A stretch of DNA of 46,433 nt from Seminavis robusta (GCA_903772945.1 CAICTM010000824.1:1-46433); one strand, 5' to 3'. Positions 17,739 through 29,188 are shown, counted from the stretch's first letter. The notes: generated by a model from the sequence alone, not told the origin. Translations and numbers: made by a program.

Positions 17739-20700
17739 CAGATGTAGTGTTCGACATTGAGGACCTGCCACTCTCCTGGTTAGCATGTGGAGACATATCG
17801 TCGTTGCTATCATGTGTCTGAAGCCTTTGTCTCCAGTAGTTCGCCCCTCGATTTTCTCCAGATGCGCAAACCTCGTTCCGTGCCCCTGCTGGGGCTCCGT
17901 GCTGTTGACCATATCCAAGGTCTTGTCCCGTTGGTATTCCTGTCATTTGTTCGCAGTATGCTATCTGAGCCGGTGAAGGGACTCCGTTAAAGTCTTGGAC
18001 AACATAGCCAGGACGAGCCATGTTGGTGTTGGGGACTTGTGCGCCATACCCCATCTGAGATGGTGCAGGAACTCGATGAAAGCTCTGCGCATACCCCATA
18101 TGCTGAGCGTATGGTGCTTGAGGAGGGCCACATTGCGAATTGGCATACTGTACGCCTTGCCCGTGAACATGACCCGCCGCCACTTGAGCTTGTTCCGCTT
18201 GGAGTGCATGCATCGCATACGCTGCGGCAGGTTGCGAGGCATACGCCAGTTGAGCACGTTGTCTCTCCGCCATGTTACGTCCCCGCATTGGACTGGCCGC
18301 TGTTGCCCTAGCGGCACGTTCCTTTCGGGCCATCTGGACAATTTGCTTGCGCTGGCTTCGTAGAAAATCGAGCGGATTGAGCGGCTCTTCGGCTACAGGG
18401 TTGCCTGCAGCCTCTCTTTCCAGTCTTTCCTGCCTTGCAATTTCCAGGAGCTGGCTTCTGCGACTGCGGAGAAAGTCTCGAGCAGATACATGTTCTCCCG
18501 CGGCTTGACATGGCGGGCCATGAGATTGGACACAGCTACTGCTTGCCGAACCTCGTAAACCCCTTTGGGAGGGCGCGGTCCTGGCAACCGAGGATGGAGC
18601 ACAAGATGACCCGCATGTTTGAGCGCTGATGCATGATGTACTTCGGACAAGACCCTTCTGAATGGGTGCTCCTCTTGCGGATCGTTCTCTTTTAGCCATT
18701 TGAATGATTTGCTTGCGATGGCTTCGAAGGAAGTCCATAGGGTTCATTTCTTCTTCTACAACGGGATTGCCGGTAGCTTCTCTTTCCAATTTTTCTTGCT
18801 TTGCAATCTCAAGCAGCTGTGCCTTGCGACTTTGAAGGAACTCACGTGCTGAGATTTTCTTGGGTGCCGATGCGGCATCGGGATTCGCGCTGGCAGGTGG
18901 TGTTGAACATTGCCTTAGTGAGGTTCCGCCCTCGCTTACTTCAGGTGGGCGGAGCATCGCGCCAGCGGCAGAGATGCTTCTTGCCACTCCTCTGGCTCGG
19001 CTGTCCTTTGAATCATGCACTGGGCTTCTGCCACTGACCTCCCTCTTGACAGGGCGGTACGACGCTGCCCGCTGGACGCCTCCACGGAGGTCAGCTAAAT
19101 CCCAGGTTGCGTTTCCTTCTCCTTGATTCTCTGCTAGGGAACCTCCCGATTTCGACTTCTTGAGGCTGGACGACGAAGACCGTTTGACTTCGGAGGAACT
19201 ATTATTGCGAGACGGCGGTTTCTCAACCCCAAGGGAGGAGACCTTGCCGGACGAAGCTGTCCGCTTGGGAGAGACGCCTCGTTTCAACCCGTCCTTGCGC
19301 ATCTCCCGACGTTTGTTGGCGCGATTGTGATACCCTGTCAGATCATTATTTGACGAAGAACGGCCGCGGTCCTCATCGACATCACTCACATCCAACAAGT
19401 CCTGATTGGAGCCCCTCTTGATGCTATGACTAAGATCTCCGCCTCTTCCACTTTCATCACACAAGTCATTCTTCGAGCCTTTCCTGGTATCGCGTTGAAG
19501 ACGTAGGTCCCCGTCACTGACATCGTCGTTGCAACGCCCAGAGATCTTCTTGAAGTGGCCATGCCTGGAAGCAAGAGTTCGCTCCTCTTCTCCGTCGCGA
19601 TCGTTGGACTTGGAGCGAGATTTCGATCTGTGGTGGCTGCTACCATGACCCAAACTGTTTCGGCTACTGGGCCGATCTCGCATATCACGGGAAGACGCTT
19701 GATCTTTGTCAGGTCGACTATTGCTGCTGACTTGACGGTCGCTTCGGTTCCGGTCGCTCGAGCGGTGATGAGAACTGCTCTGACCGTCCTCAAGCCTTGA
19801 CGTTGAGCGAGAACGATGGTGGTGACTGCTCTCGTAGCCCAAACTATTCCGGCTGCCGTGACGATCTTCATCTCTCGATCGTTGATCCTTGTCGGCACGA
19901 CTGCCACTGCTGCTGGAATTGCGACTGCGTCTGTTGCGGTCAGTGCTCGAGCGGCGGAGACGCGAGTTGGAACGGTGATGGGAGCTGGTATCCCCACCAT
20001 CGTCGGGCCTTGACGAAGATCTTGAACGACGGTGGGAGCTTCGCTCACTGTACTTGTCTTTGATTCTTGACGTATTAGAGCGCGACCGCGGCTTATCATT
20101 GGAGTCTCTTCCAGATCTAGACTTCTTTTCGTCCTTCTCTCTTTGCTCTCTCCGAGACATCCTTGAATCCATCCCAACGGATTGATCGTCGCATCTACTC
20201 CTTGTATCTCTGTCTCTGTGGGACATACTAGACTTTCTATACTCTTTGCGGATGAAGCAGCTGCCGAGATCACCCTTGCTTTGACTTCGGTTATCATCCC
20301 TATGCCTCTTCTCCTCTCCTTCATTGAGCCTTGTGTCACTTGATGAACGCCTGCTACTATCAAGTTTTTTGTCGCTCGAGGATCGTCTACCGCTATCAAG
20401 CCTCTTGTCGCTCGAGGATCGTCTGGGTTGCTTTTCAGCATTGGCTTCCAGAGACTGCGCAATCAACTCCTTGTAGGTTCCTTCGTCGAAAAATCTACGA
20501 TTTACAAACTTCTCAAAGAAGTAGGCCTCATAGCCATACTTGCGGATGTCGCGATCGTCCTTTTCATCTCGCACCAGCCTTTCAAAGGCGGTGTTAACTA
20601 GACTGTTACCACTGATCTCTAGGGCTCTCAGATCATCTTCTGTGACTAAAGCAGCAAGGGGATCATTTTGTTAGTCTGCTAGCTACGGTAGCAACCAAGA

Positions 20701-20966
20701 CGGAGACGCACCCCCAATACATCGGTCTACTTACATTCATCTGTATCCCTTAGCCCCTTCAAGCGGAACTCTCCCTCTCCCACACTCTGATGTAGATAGT
20801 GGCAATTGGGGCAGCAGAAAACGCCCAGCTTCCTGTTGTCGACCGGGCATACGAAGAAGGACGCCCATGTTGGCTTGTTGTCAGAACGATCGCATTCTGA
20901 GCAGGTGTCATTCCCTGGGCGCTGCAGCAAACGCTGGAGCCGTTGTTCGATGTGAGGCACCGTCAT
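17719..20966 (-). CDS. ArfGAP-like protein with SR-rich tail (two exons)
   Basis: Exons 20966-20735 and 20645-17719, spliced to 1052 residues; the 89-nt intron starts GTAAGT and ends TTTAG. Residues 8-130 form an ArfGAP-type domain: C22-x2-C25, PTWAS, GVF, C52-x2-C55, then helices after the splice site (DLRALEISGNSLVNTAFE; YEAYFFEKFVNRRFF). There are about 10 extra residues between the two CxxC pairs. The arginine finger, normally HR five residues after the last cysteine, is Q60 (HQSVG), so GTPase-activating activity is doubtful. Residues about 150-480 are rich in RS, SSHH and D, like SR proteins. Four related helices (FLRSxRxQ...A+xER type) lie in two blocks encoded near 18860-18700 and 18490-18330. 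The C-terminus is rich in Q, A, Y and G. A trafficking or RNA-associated scaffold is plausible; substrate unknown. Confidence 0.75.
20646..20734 (-). other. Intron of the ArfGAP-like gene
   Basis: 89 nt, GTAAGT at the 5' end and a pyrimidine-rich TGCTGCTTTAG at the 3' end, phase 1. Splicing turns the tail of exon 1 (GLRDTDE) into the second half of the zinc-finger domain without a stop. Without splicing, exon 1 ends in a stop two codons past the splice site. Confidence 0.85.
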
Positions 20967-22801
20967 CTTCTACTCGTTTCAGTGCCTTTGTAAGATGTGA
21001 GAATGGCAGCTTCTAAACCTTAAAATTCGCGGTTTGGAGACTTCAACAGCTCCCTGACACCGTGTTAAGAAATGCAAGGAACAGTGGTGACGATCTATCT
21101 GATGGCCTGTTCGGTCGAAGGGAGCCTTGTTTTCGTCTTCTGAGGTAGCCATGCAAGGCTACCGGTATTGTGGCCACTCTAACCAAAAGTGGAGTTGGCT
21201 TTCTGCCTTCTGAGCGAGGGCCAGAACCGATTGAGGAGATGACTACAGCACAGATCGGCTCTCCAAGAATGTCCAGCTGAATGCGACTAATCACACTTAC
21301 TTGCTTGGAAACTGTTTCGTCAGTCCAGGGTCCAGGGTCCAGGGTCCAAACGCTGGCTACTGGCTCGCCTGTGATCCTGTGATCAACTACTAGATCTATG
21401 TACGGAGTGACAGTCAGTAACTACCATACCGGTAGACGCTGAGACCGTTCCGGGGAAGCTTGTACCGTACGGTAGGAACGGTACTGAAAGGTGAAGTTTA
21501 TCCTCAGATGGGGTAATTAAAAAAAAGTTAAAATAGTTTATAATACCTATCCTACCCAAATACGATGTAAGCTGTCGGAGAAGAATATTTTCACTGGATA
21601 TCAACCTGTACCCTGTACGTCGAAATGAGTACCGTAGAACCGTACGTATCTGCGGTACGTCGTACCAGCTGGCATCGGCTGCCGATGACTTACTTTTACT
21701 GTGCGCAGTACCCGGTACGTGGAACACGGATTCACTGAGAAATAGGTAAGCTCTTACATCACCCGGAACAGCTTGCGAAGAAGGCAGCGTCAACGTGTCT
21801 GAGTTCTCCGATCCGAACACTCACTGTCGTTCAAGAGCATACTAGACTCTACCTGGATGACCTAGAAACACCGTGAACAAAGAGTTTACATGCCACATAA
21901 TTAAATTACTAATGCTTCTTAATTCCAGTAATACCAGATCGTTTTAATCCAATCGGTTTCAACCGAATGATTCAATCGCTGATTCGGTTTCGAAATCTTC
22001 GGAGCTGACAGCACGATTAGCAAAGAAAAAAATACCTCACAATGGCGCTCATGCCGACGTGCCGTAGGCATGGTTATCAGTGGAATCCAGCGGACCGGCT
22101 CCGGGAGGGTGTTCTATTGGTATTGACTGAGGTTGCCTCTGCGTGGGTCCGCTACTTTCGGACCATAACATGATCAACTCACCCTCGGCATCAGGTGGTC
22201 TTTGTTGCCTCGTTGTCTCCGTGTTTGTCTTGTTTCGGTACAATCGAAAATCTGAAATTCGGACCCAACCAAAATGTGAGCGCCAGTACGTCACTGTAAA
22301 AAAAAGAGTACAAATTCGGACTGTACCAGGGCTTGGAGATCCTACGGCTGAACGACAGTGACTCCCAAGTGCTATTGTAGTGGACTACTTACAGTACCGG
22401 TACTGTAGTACTGTAGGAATGTTTCCGATAACCGGTAACCGGTACCTGTAGATACAGAACTGCCACAGTGAAGTTAAACTGTAGCTGGATCGAGAACACG
22501 CATACAGCTTCCAGCTGTTTCGATCGACTTCTTAGCACTAAGTCTTTGCAATGGAGAATGAGAAGGGGCCTCCGACCTACTCTAGGTACCGGTACATATT
22601 ATGCATACATGTACTGATCATGAGTAGTCACATACATTAGAGCTCATACTCTAGAGTACATGTACTGGTTCCGGTACTGAGTATCATTGGAGGGTACTAT
22701 TCCATTCCTTGGATGCAGGATCTCTGTAGCTTTAAATTCGTACAGTGCTACATTGCGGTACCGGTATGGGGCGGTACGGTGCGACGCAGTGGGATACGGT
22801 G
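20967..22801. other. Intergenic, rich in GTACCGGTAC-type palindromes
   Basis: No gene supported; the frames present are short and without motifs. From about 21420 on, the words GGTACC, ACCGGT, GTACCGTAC and GTACATGTAC are unusually frequent (near 21430, 21470, 21650, 21710, 22395, 22435, 22585, 22660 and 22758). The promoter of the minus-strand ArfGAP-like gene should lie in the first few hundred bases. Confidence 0.5.
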
Positions 22802-23215
22802 TGCACTACGCTAAAAGCTAGTGTAAAGATCTTTCGGGTGTTTTGAGTTTGAGAGAATGAAAGTTATGAGAGAGATTAGAAAGCTATGAAAACTAATCAA
22901 CGAGAGAGATCACAATCAAGGGATCGTAGATCTGAACTCCCGCGGGAGACTGTATTGTGATAAGTAGGTTGTGTAGTAATCCTACTCGTTCACGATCCAA
23001 AAACGGAACGCGTGGAAGATTCGTCATAATTTATCTAGTAGCGTGAATCTCTCCACGCCAGCTAAATATCTAGCGCGATGTTTCACCATCGACCTAGTAT
23101 GACTAGCGGTCATGAGAACCCTGTCTCAATGACTATTCACGGAGACTCAGTCATGAGTCGAACTCAAACCCTATCTAGGATCGAGTCGCGAATAAGGCTA
23201 AGAGCCGTGTATGCA
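22802..23215 (-). repeat. 3' LTR of gypsy copy 1
   Basis: 414 bp. Plus-strand start is TGCACTACGCTAAAAGC and end is AGAGCCGTGTATGCA. It contains the palindrome CTCCCGCGGGAG and a hairpin GCGTGA...TCCACGC near 23041-23060, both shared with the other LTRs. Confidence 0.9.
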
Positions 23216-23435
23216 TTCGCCCCCTGACAAGGGTCACAGAAGCACGACATCAGTCGGACAAGAGAACATATGATTAAAGTGCGGGGCACTCTCAGAGATT
23301 GGATGTAAACATGTGTCGCACGATGACAATCCTACAAGGGGATCAGGCCTTGTATGGGTGTATATACCTTATGTTCCAAGTTTGGTAGACTGTGCCGCCA
23401 TTGCGGTAGCATGTTGGAGCCGTACAGTGCCATTG

Positions 23436-24290
23436 TCATTGACTCGGTCTATAGTGTAAGGACCTTTGTACTTTGGCTGACCGTACTTGCGGTGCTGATA
23501 CTGTTGAATCATCACGGATCGTTGACATTGTATTGATGAGGGACACGCGTCGCGTTCTCCCTATCGTTGTTCTGTTGGATGAGTCGTTGGCGACGTTCCT
23601 TGATGTACTTCCGTTTGCTTCGAAACGGACGTTGTGGATCGCGTCACGTTGAACACGAGCAAGGTGGTATGAATCGTCTTCATTGCAAGCGAACCCGTGA
23701 GGACTCCATCCCAGATCCATTCACGAGGTCGCTTGGCACTTGATGTTTTGAACAGCGATCAATTGCGTATGGTTGATGAGCACGCTCGACCATGGAGTTG
23801 GCTTGAGGTTGCGCGTGTGATGAACTTGCGACGAAGTCATTTCTCCCGGAGAGTCTTCTTGCCTTCTGCGCGGAACTCACGTCCCTATCCATGATAACCT
23901 CAGCAGGCCATGATACCGAGTAAGCCACGTTTTTCTAGGACGATGGCTACTTCGTTGCTGCCTTGGAGCAGATCTCTTGCAATCTCAACCATCCGGTTAC
24001 GGATCAATATTGTCAAGCAATGAAGTGTACAGGAATTCTTTTTCTTGGATCCCCGACGTTGTAGGGACCTATCAGGTCAAAACATAGTCTTTCCCAAGGG
24101 ATCTCCTCGCAAGTCTTTGGAGGCATCAATCCCAGTTACGCGTCTTGGTTTGTTCATCTGGCAGCTTTGGCAACGCTGACATACGGCCTGCCCAGTCTTG
24201 CGCAGTCCCTTCCAGTGTAGTGTTGGCTGATGTAGTTCTGTGCGAGTCTCGCCAGGATGCATCAGCACACTGGTACCATTCGACTAGCTC
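23436..24290 (-). pseudogene. Integrase of gypsy copy 1 (broken)
   Basis: The minus strand gives, in shifting frames, an HHCC zinc finger (MLMHPGETRTEL, then VCQRCQSCQMNK) at 24270-24130. Next comes a DDE core (EVIMDRD; then AQPQANSMVERAHQ with the third acidic residue at about 23770), then a C-terminal tail (AIHNVRFEANGSTSRNVANDSS). Frames change at least four times. Confidence 0.75.
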
Positions 24291-24599
24291 TTCTGCATAG
24301 TCTTAGGTACGACGATCTTATCGTCCTTAACTACTAAGTCGTAAGACTTATCCCTCTGGGGAAAGATTGCTTCTTGTTGTCGTTTGGCTTGTCCTGAGGA
24401 GTTTCTTGATATCGTTGTCGTCTTTCTGACGATGTTCGATCTCGGGAACAGAGAGGGAACTTGCTAGGGAAGTCTCTTCGTCTGCAGCCATGAGCTCAGC
24501 GATCTCGCTGGGTCCATTGTTCTGAAGAACCGTCGTTGTTGGAGATGTTTAAGTCTCGACAACGCATCAGCGACGATGTTCTGTTCGCCCTTGATTACC

Positions 24600-25800
24600 G
24601 TAGTTCAGGGCCGTATTCTTCCAGAATAAGGCGCCATCGCATTACGCGATCGGTATGAAGTTCTTACATGTAATTCTTGTGGTCCGTATGTACAACCATC
24701 TTCTGTCCCAGAAGAATGTTACGGAATCTTTTAGAGTTTTACGATACATGAGAAGTTCCTTCTCGGTAACTGAGTGTAACGGTCTGAGCAGGGTTGAGCT
24801 TCCTGCTGTTGAACGCGATAGGTTTTCCCTTCTGGGAAATTACTGCACCTAGTTAGTATCACTCGCATCCGTGTGGATAACGAATGTATCGTTGAAGTCA
24901 GGGTAAGCGAGCAAGGTTTCTTTGCTGATGATCTCTTCATCTGGCTAAAGGCTTGTCGTGTTCGCTTCCCATTTCCACTTCGTTGTTTTGAAGTCAACGA
25001 AGCGAGTGGGGCCAGTACATGTGATCGTCTAATCCACATGTCTCGATAGTAGTTCACTAGTCCAATGAATCTACCGGAGTTCTTTTCTGTTGGTAGGAGG
25101 AGCGATATTCTGGGTCGCGTCTATTTTCTTGGTTATAGGTTGGATCCCTTCTCGAGTAATCAGTAACCTAAGTATTCAAGTTCTCCTCTTTGAAGAAGGA
25201 CTTGGTAGCATATGATCTTAAGTCCGGCTTCTCGAAGCCTTCGGAGAACTTCATCCAACTTTTCAACGTGACTGCCAGATCGCCGTTAGTTAGGATGAGA
25301 GATCATCAATGTATGCACGACGTATTCTAGGTCGGCATTAGTGTTCCCATCTTCTCTTGGGAGATGTCGGGACTATTACATAGGCCCATTGGCAACCTCT
25401 GTACTCTACTTTCCCCACGGAGTACATGTACAGAGTTGCTTCGAGTGAGGTGACAGTTCGATGTGATAGTATCCCATGTTCAGGTCTAGACTAGTAGCGT
25501 ACTTGAATCATCTAGATTCAAGAGCATGTCTGTATTTTTGGGATAGGATAAGGCTTCGCTTAATCCTTTTGTTCAGTTCCCGGAAATCAGAGATGAATCG
25601 TACAGATCCATCTTTCTTGGGAATGATAAAAGTTGGTGCCGCCCACTCGGAACGGTTCACCTTCTTGAGTACTCCTGCCTCGCAGAGACGTTCAACCTCC
25701 TCTTAAGAGTGTTTGGTATGGACACGTGGAATAGGAAAGCCCTGGCATGATAGGGGTTAGCATCAGGAGAAGTTTACTTCGTAGTCGTCCATCTGCCTTT
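24600..25800 (-). pseudogene. RT and RNase H of gypsy copy 1 (broken)
   Basis: Reading on the minus strand: RLCEAGVLKKVN, then IIPKKDGSVRFISDFRELN at about 25640-25590, the usual start of Ty3 RT fingers and palm. RAYIDDL near 25310 is the active-site box. The RT-RNase H joint follows at about 25060 (NYYRDMWIRRSHVLAPLASL), then the RNase H acidic motif region (decayed IHTD, near 24890). Several frameshifts between. Confidence 0.75.
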
Positions 25801-26089
25801 CCTAAAGTACCTCAATAGGTCAGAGTACTTCTCAGTAAGGAATGAAGCTGTTCCTTTCTTCCTTGTTTAACTGATCTTGACTTTGGCAAACCTGCCTTAA
25901 GTCAGCTTGTTCGTATTTCGCATCAAGAATCTTCTTGAGAATCTGCACTGTCATCAACGGCAGTAGGATCAGAATGAAGAAGTTCTCTTCTTCATTGTGT
26001 GTCGCTGTCTTTCATAGGAATAGATGCGCCATCCCACTCCACTGACATGGTATGAAATCGAACTTGAATCCTAAGTTAGAGAGAATGTC

Positions 26090-26730
26090 TCGACCTATGA
26101 TCATGTCATACGCCCCCAGCTCTTGGTGACGTGTAAATCCCACTCGATAATTCTATCTTCGTGGAATTCAGGAATCATGAATGCACCTTTGCACTTCGTG
26201 CTGGTGTTTAATTCTCCTGCAGGGGTAGTCCACATTGTTTGGACGCCCCCAAGATCCTTCATGCGTAATTTCTTAGCATGAGGTGAGCAATCAAGTTCCG
26301 GATGCTCCTGTATCCAGTAAGACAAACGGTGTAACGGGTTTTGGTTCCCTTTTTCTCGCTTGTTAAATCTAACATAGACGATGGTTTGAGGTCTCTTGTC
26401 TTGCGACGTTACGAGGTGGTTGGCCACGGACGAGGTTAACATGCTAAATAGATACATCAGAGTCTAGTTGAGCGCTTCTAGCAATCATCTAATTTGCCGT
26501 AGTGTTCATCAGTTGCAAACAATTCTTGTTTACTAGTTAGTGAGATATCTTCATCACTTTGGTATGAGAAATCGGAACATGGTTCCGTTGAGTCATCATC
26601 CTGGCCTAACCTCAGATAGAGATTTTCCATCCAAGTGATTGAAATTGATAAAGGAGTTGTCCTCATTGTCAGAGCTTCTGATTTGCGTTGGGAACATGGT
26701 TGCGAAGTTTGCAAGTGTTGCACAGTATCG
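26090..26730 (-). pseudogene. Protease region of gypsy copy 1 (broken)
   Basis: Frames at about 26720-26480 and 26457-26101 are related to those of copy 2 near 39386-39650: ELFATDEHYGKLDDC against LFATNEVYGKLDNC, and RFNKREKGNQNPLHRL against a similar stretch. This stretch sits between gag and RT, the place of the aspartic protease. No clear DTG triad is seen. Confidence 0.55.
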
Positions 26731-26833
26731 TCGATCTCGTTTTCTTCGTCATTGTCGAGAGAGGAAGAATGGGTTTGTCACGCAACTGTTTCTCGAAGTT
26801 GCGGAACGCATGCTTTCCTTGAGCCATCTTCAT
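26731..26833 (-). pseudogene. gag start of gypsy copy 1, truncated
   Basis: The ATG at 26833 is about 50 bases after the 5' LTR and starts MKMAQGKHAFRNFEKQLRD. Copy 2 has a matching start codon context (CCTCACCATGAAGAT) at 37981. Here the frame soon runs into protease-side sequence, so gag has lost most of its length. Confidence 0.6.
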
Positions 26834-26883
26834 GGTGAGGAATAGGTTGAGGTAGCTGAAAGCTATTGTGTTTGTTAACAAAA

Positions 26884-27308
26884 TGCACTACCGCTTAAAA
26901 GCTAGTGTAAAGATCTTTCGAGTGTTTTGAGTTTGAGAGAATGAAAGTTATGAGAGAGATTAGAAAGCTATGAAAACTAATCAACGAGAGAGATCACAAT
27001 CAAGGGATCGTAGATCTGAACTTCCGCGGGAGACTGTAAAGTGTGATAGAGTAGGTTGTGGTAGTAATCCTACTCGTTCCACGATCCAAAAACGGAACGC
27101 GTGGAAGATTCGTCTAGCATTTATCTAGTAGCGTGGAATCTCTCCACGTCAGCTAAATATCTAGCGCGATGTTTCACCATCGACCTAGTATGACTAGCGG
27201 TCATGAGAACCCTGTCTCAATGACTATTCACGAGAGACTCAGTCATGAGTCGAACTCAAACCCTATCTAGGATCGAGTCACGAATAAGGCTAAGAGCCGT
27301 GTATTGCA
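26884..27308 (-). repeat. 5' LTR of gypsy copy 1
   Basis: 425 bp, nearly identical to the 22802-23215 LTR except small indels. It includes TATCTAGTAGCGTGGA and its mirror TCCACGTCAGCTAAATA around 27121-27160. After it on the minus strand is TTTTGTTAACAAACACAA, the same as after the 5' LTR of copy 2. Confidence 0.9.
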
Positions 27309-27312
27309 GGTG

Positions 27313-28039
27313 CGCTGTGGTGCAGTGCGGTAAAGTGCCATGGGCACAAAAATTGTCAACGAAAATTGTCTGCAAAATACTAAAAGACTGTCCACTCATA
27401 TTTCAGAAGTAATACTTGACAATACTGAAAGTGTTCGGGAAAAGTGTTCAGGAGACGTGTTCGGAAGCAGTGTTCGAGAGAAGTGCTCCCAAATTTGCAG
27501 AGGAATGAAATTCTCAGCTTGCCAAAATAGGCAGCTCTCAGCTCTGACTTCACCGGACAACGCCAGCTACACTGTACCGGGCGATACCTAGCTAGTAGAT
27601 ACCCTTTATGTCCTCAGACGAGTTACCAGCTCTCAGTACTTCACTGTCTGTGAACATCAGAGTTCATGGACAATGTCTGGGAAGATGGTCGAGATACCCA
27701 GTGATCTTGCCCAACCACCTATGGTAGTCCTTTCCACACTCCTGACCCTGCAGACCAGATGGCACCCTTGCTTCCAGCTTCCACCAGCAACACTGAAGCA
27801 AATGGCATCTCTTTCAGCAGGTTTACATAGCTCTGTCCAAAGATTGCTTGGTGATGGGATTTTAGCTAGCGGGCTGGCTCGTGGTGGTCGGGTGCGGCAG
27901 TTTTCCTGTCCCGAGAACAGAAATCGAACATGCGGCCTAGCCTTCAGCTTTCTTTCTAGAGAGTCAGTTCTCATTGGTTGGCTGTATCTTTGAGTGACTG
28001 CATCATTCGAAGTGTCCGAAGAACTGTTGATGTTTGGAA
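27313..28039. other. Intergenic, no gene seen
   Basis: Frames on both strands (the longest 178 residues on the minus strand, running into the next element) have no family motifs and overlap one another. I do not call a gene. Confidence 0.45.
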
Positions 28040-28553
28040 TAGGGGTGGTCAATGTTGCTCTTTCAAACCACTTTTTTGGCCCATTTTTTTCCCTTTCTGG
28101 GGGAGCCAGAAGAGGGGAAGGATCGAGCAGAAAGGGGATCCAGCGCAGGAACCGGAGAGGTGCGGAGAGGGGAAACATGACCCTTGTAAACATGTTACGA
28201 CATGCTTTCAGTTGAATAGGTCACAAGCCATTCGAATGACTTCTTTCAAGCTTCTTTCAAGCCTTGATGTTAATGCTTTCCCTTGTAGCTTGTTCTCCGC
28301 GACTCCTGACTTTAAATAATATCTGATGCGTCAGAGTTCCTGGGTCTTCGGAAGCTCAGAAGATGACCCAAAGAGTGAAAAAAAGAAAAATTCTGCGCGA
28401 AACAACACCTAAAAAGGTGTTCTTTCGGAGGAGTGACTTTTTTTCTTTTCTTGCCTCTCCGACCCTTCTTTTCAGCTCCTTCCTGGCCTCCCCCAGAAAA
28501 GAAAAAAAATGGGCCAAAAAAGTGGATTGAAAGAGCCACATCGAAGACCCCTA
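28040..28553. mobile_element. MITE-like inverted-repeat element A
   Basis: Left arm about 28040-28125 and right arm about 28470-28553 are reverse complements over some 80 bp. Shared words are AGGGGT, GGCTCTTTCAA (GTTGCTCTTTCAA on the left), CCACTTTTTTGGCCCATTTT and TTTTCTGGGGGAG. The centre codes for nothing recognisable. A non-autonomous DNA transposon is the simple reading. The target-site duplication is not certain. Confidence 0.75.
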
Positions 28554-29188
28554 AGGGCATTCTCTAATAAATTCGTCCGTCCTAAAACTCGTTCTAAGTG
28601 TATTTTAGAACGAATTTTTAGGACAAAAGCAATCTTTAACTCAAATTCGTCCTAATTTTAGGACGATTTTTAGGACGAACTGAAAATTTCCGTCCTATTT
28701 TTCAAAAATACGACGAAAAAACAAACTCGTTCTAAAGACTCGTCCTAACAAATCCTTTAAATCCTTGAGTCTCCTGATGACATCATCGAGTTCACAAGAT
28801 TGAGTTAACAAGACTGAGACACCCATTCCCGGCCCTCGAGCTGCCTGATGAGGAGTACGGTAGCTAGTAGCTAGCTAGTAAAAGGAAGCGCCAGCTAGAT
28901 AACAAACCCCAACAATAACCACCACACCATTGACCACAGAAGTGCTTCGTGGGAAGCTCCTAGCCTCACTATCAAGACCACTTTAATAGGCTGTTAGAAT
29001 ATTGGTGCGTGTTGGTGGGACGAGTTTTCTTAGAGAATGGACTTGTCCGTCCTAAAACTCGTCTTATCTAAGTCCAGTTTTAGAACGGTTTTTTTAAGAT
29101 TGCCAATTTGTCCTAAAAATTCATCCAAATTTTCTTGTCCTAAGTTTAGGACGAGTTTTAGGACGAGCACAAGTAGAGAATGCCCTAA
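28552..29188. mobile_element. MITE-like element(s) B with GTCCTAAAA repeats
   Basis: Left end TAAGGGCATTCTCT at 28552 and right end AGAGAATGCCCTAA at 29175-29188 are inverted copies, continued by CGTCCTAAAACTCGT and its reverse complement. Subterminal GTCCTAAA/TTTAGGACGA words repeat many times. A second left-type end (AGAGAATGGACTTGTCCGTC) at 29033 suggests a smaller 156-bp element (29033-29188) joined to a truncated one (28552-28756). The stretch 28757-29030 between them shows nothing. It abuts element A. Confidence 0.7.

Larger units (their letters stand above)
22802..27308 (-). mobile_element. Ty3/gypsy LTR retrotransposon, copy 1
   Basis: Two LTRs in the same orientation (22802-23215 and 26884-27308), both starting TGCA and ending TGCA, flanked on each side by GGTG (22798-22801 and 27309-27312), a 4-bp target-site duplication. 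The coding order on the minus strand is gag start, protease, RT, RNase H, integrase, so it is Ty3-type. A polypurine tract (AGGGGGCGAA read on the minus strand) abuts the 3' LTR at 23216-23225. Most of gag is deleted: only about 150-280 bp separate the 5' LTR from protease-side sequence, against about 1.4 kb in copy 2. Many frameshifts and stops make it inactive. Confidence 0.9.

Noticed and set aside
19386..20462. 358-residue minus-strand frame within the ArfGAP-like gene
   Set aside because: It overlaps exon 2 in another frame; its R/A/T-rich composition is a shadow of the SR codons.
21383..21820. 145-residue minus-strand frame upstream of the ArfGAP-like gene
   Set aside because: It lies in palindrome-rich non-coding sequence and has no motif.
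27657..28193. 178-residue minus-strand frame
   Set aside because: It runs into the arm of inverted-repeat element A and overlaps a plus-strand frame of similar quality. No family motif.
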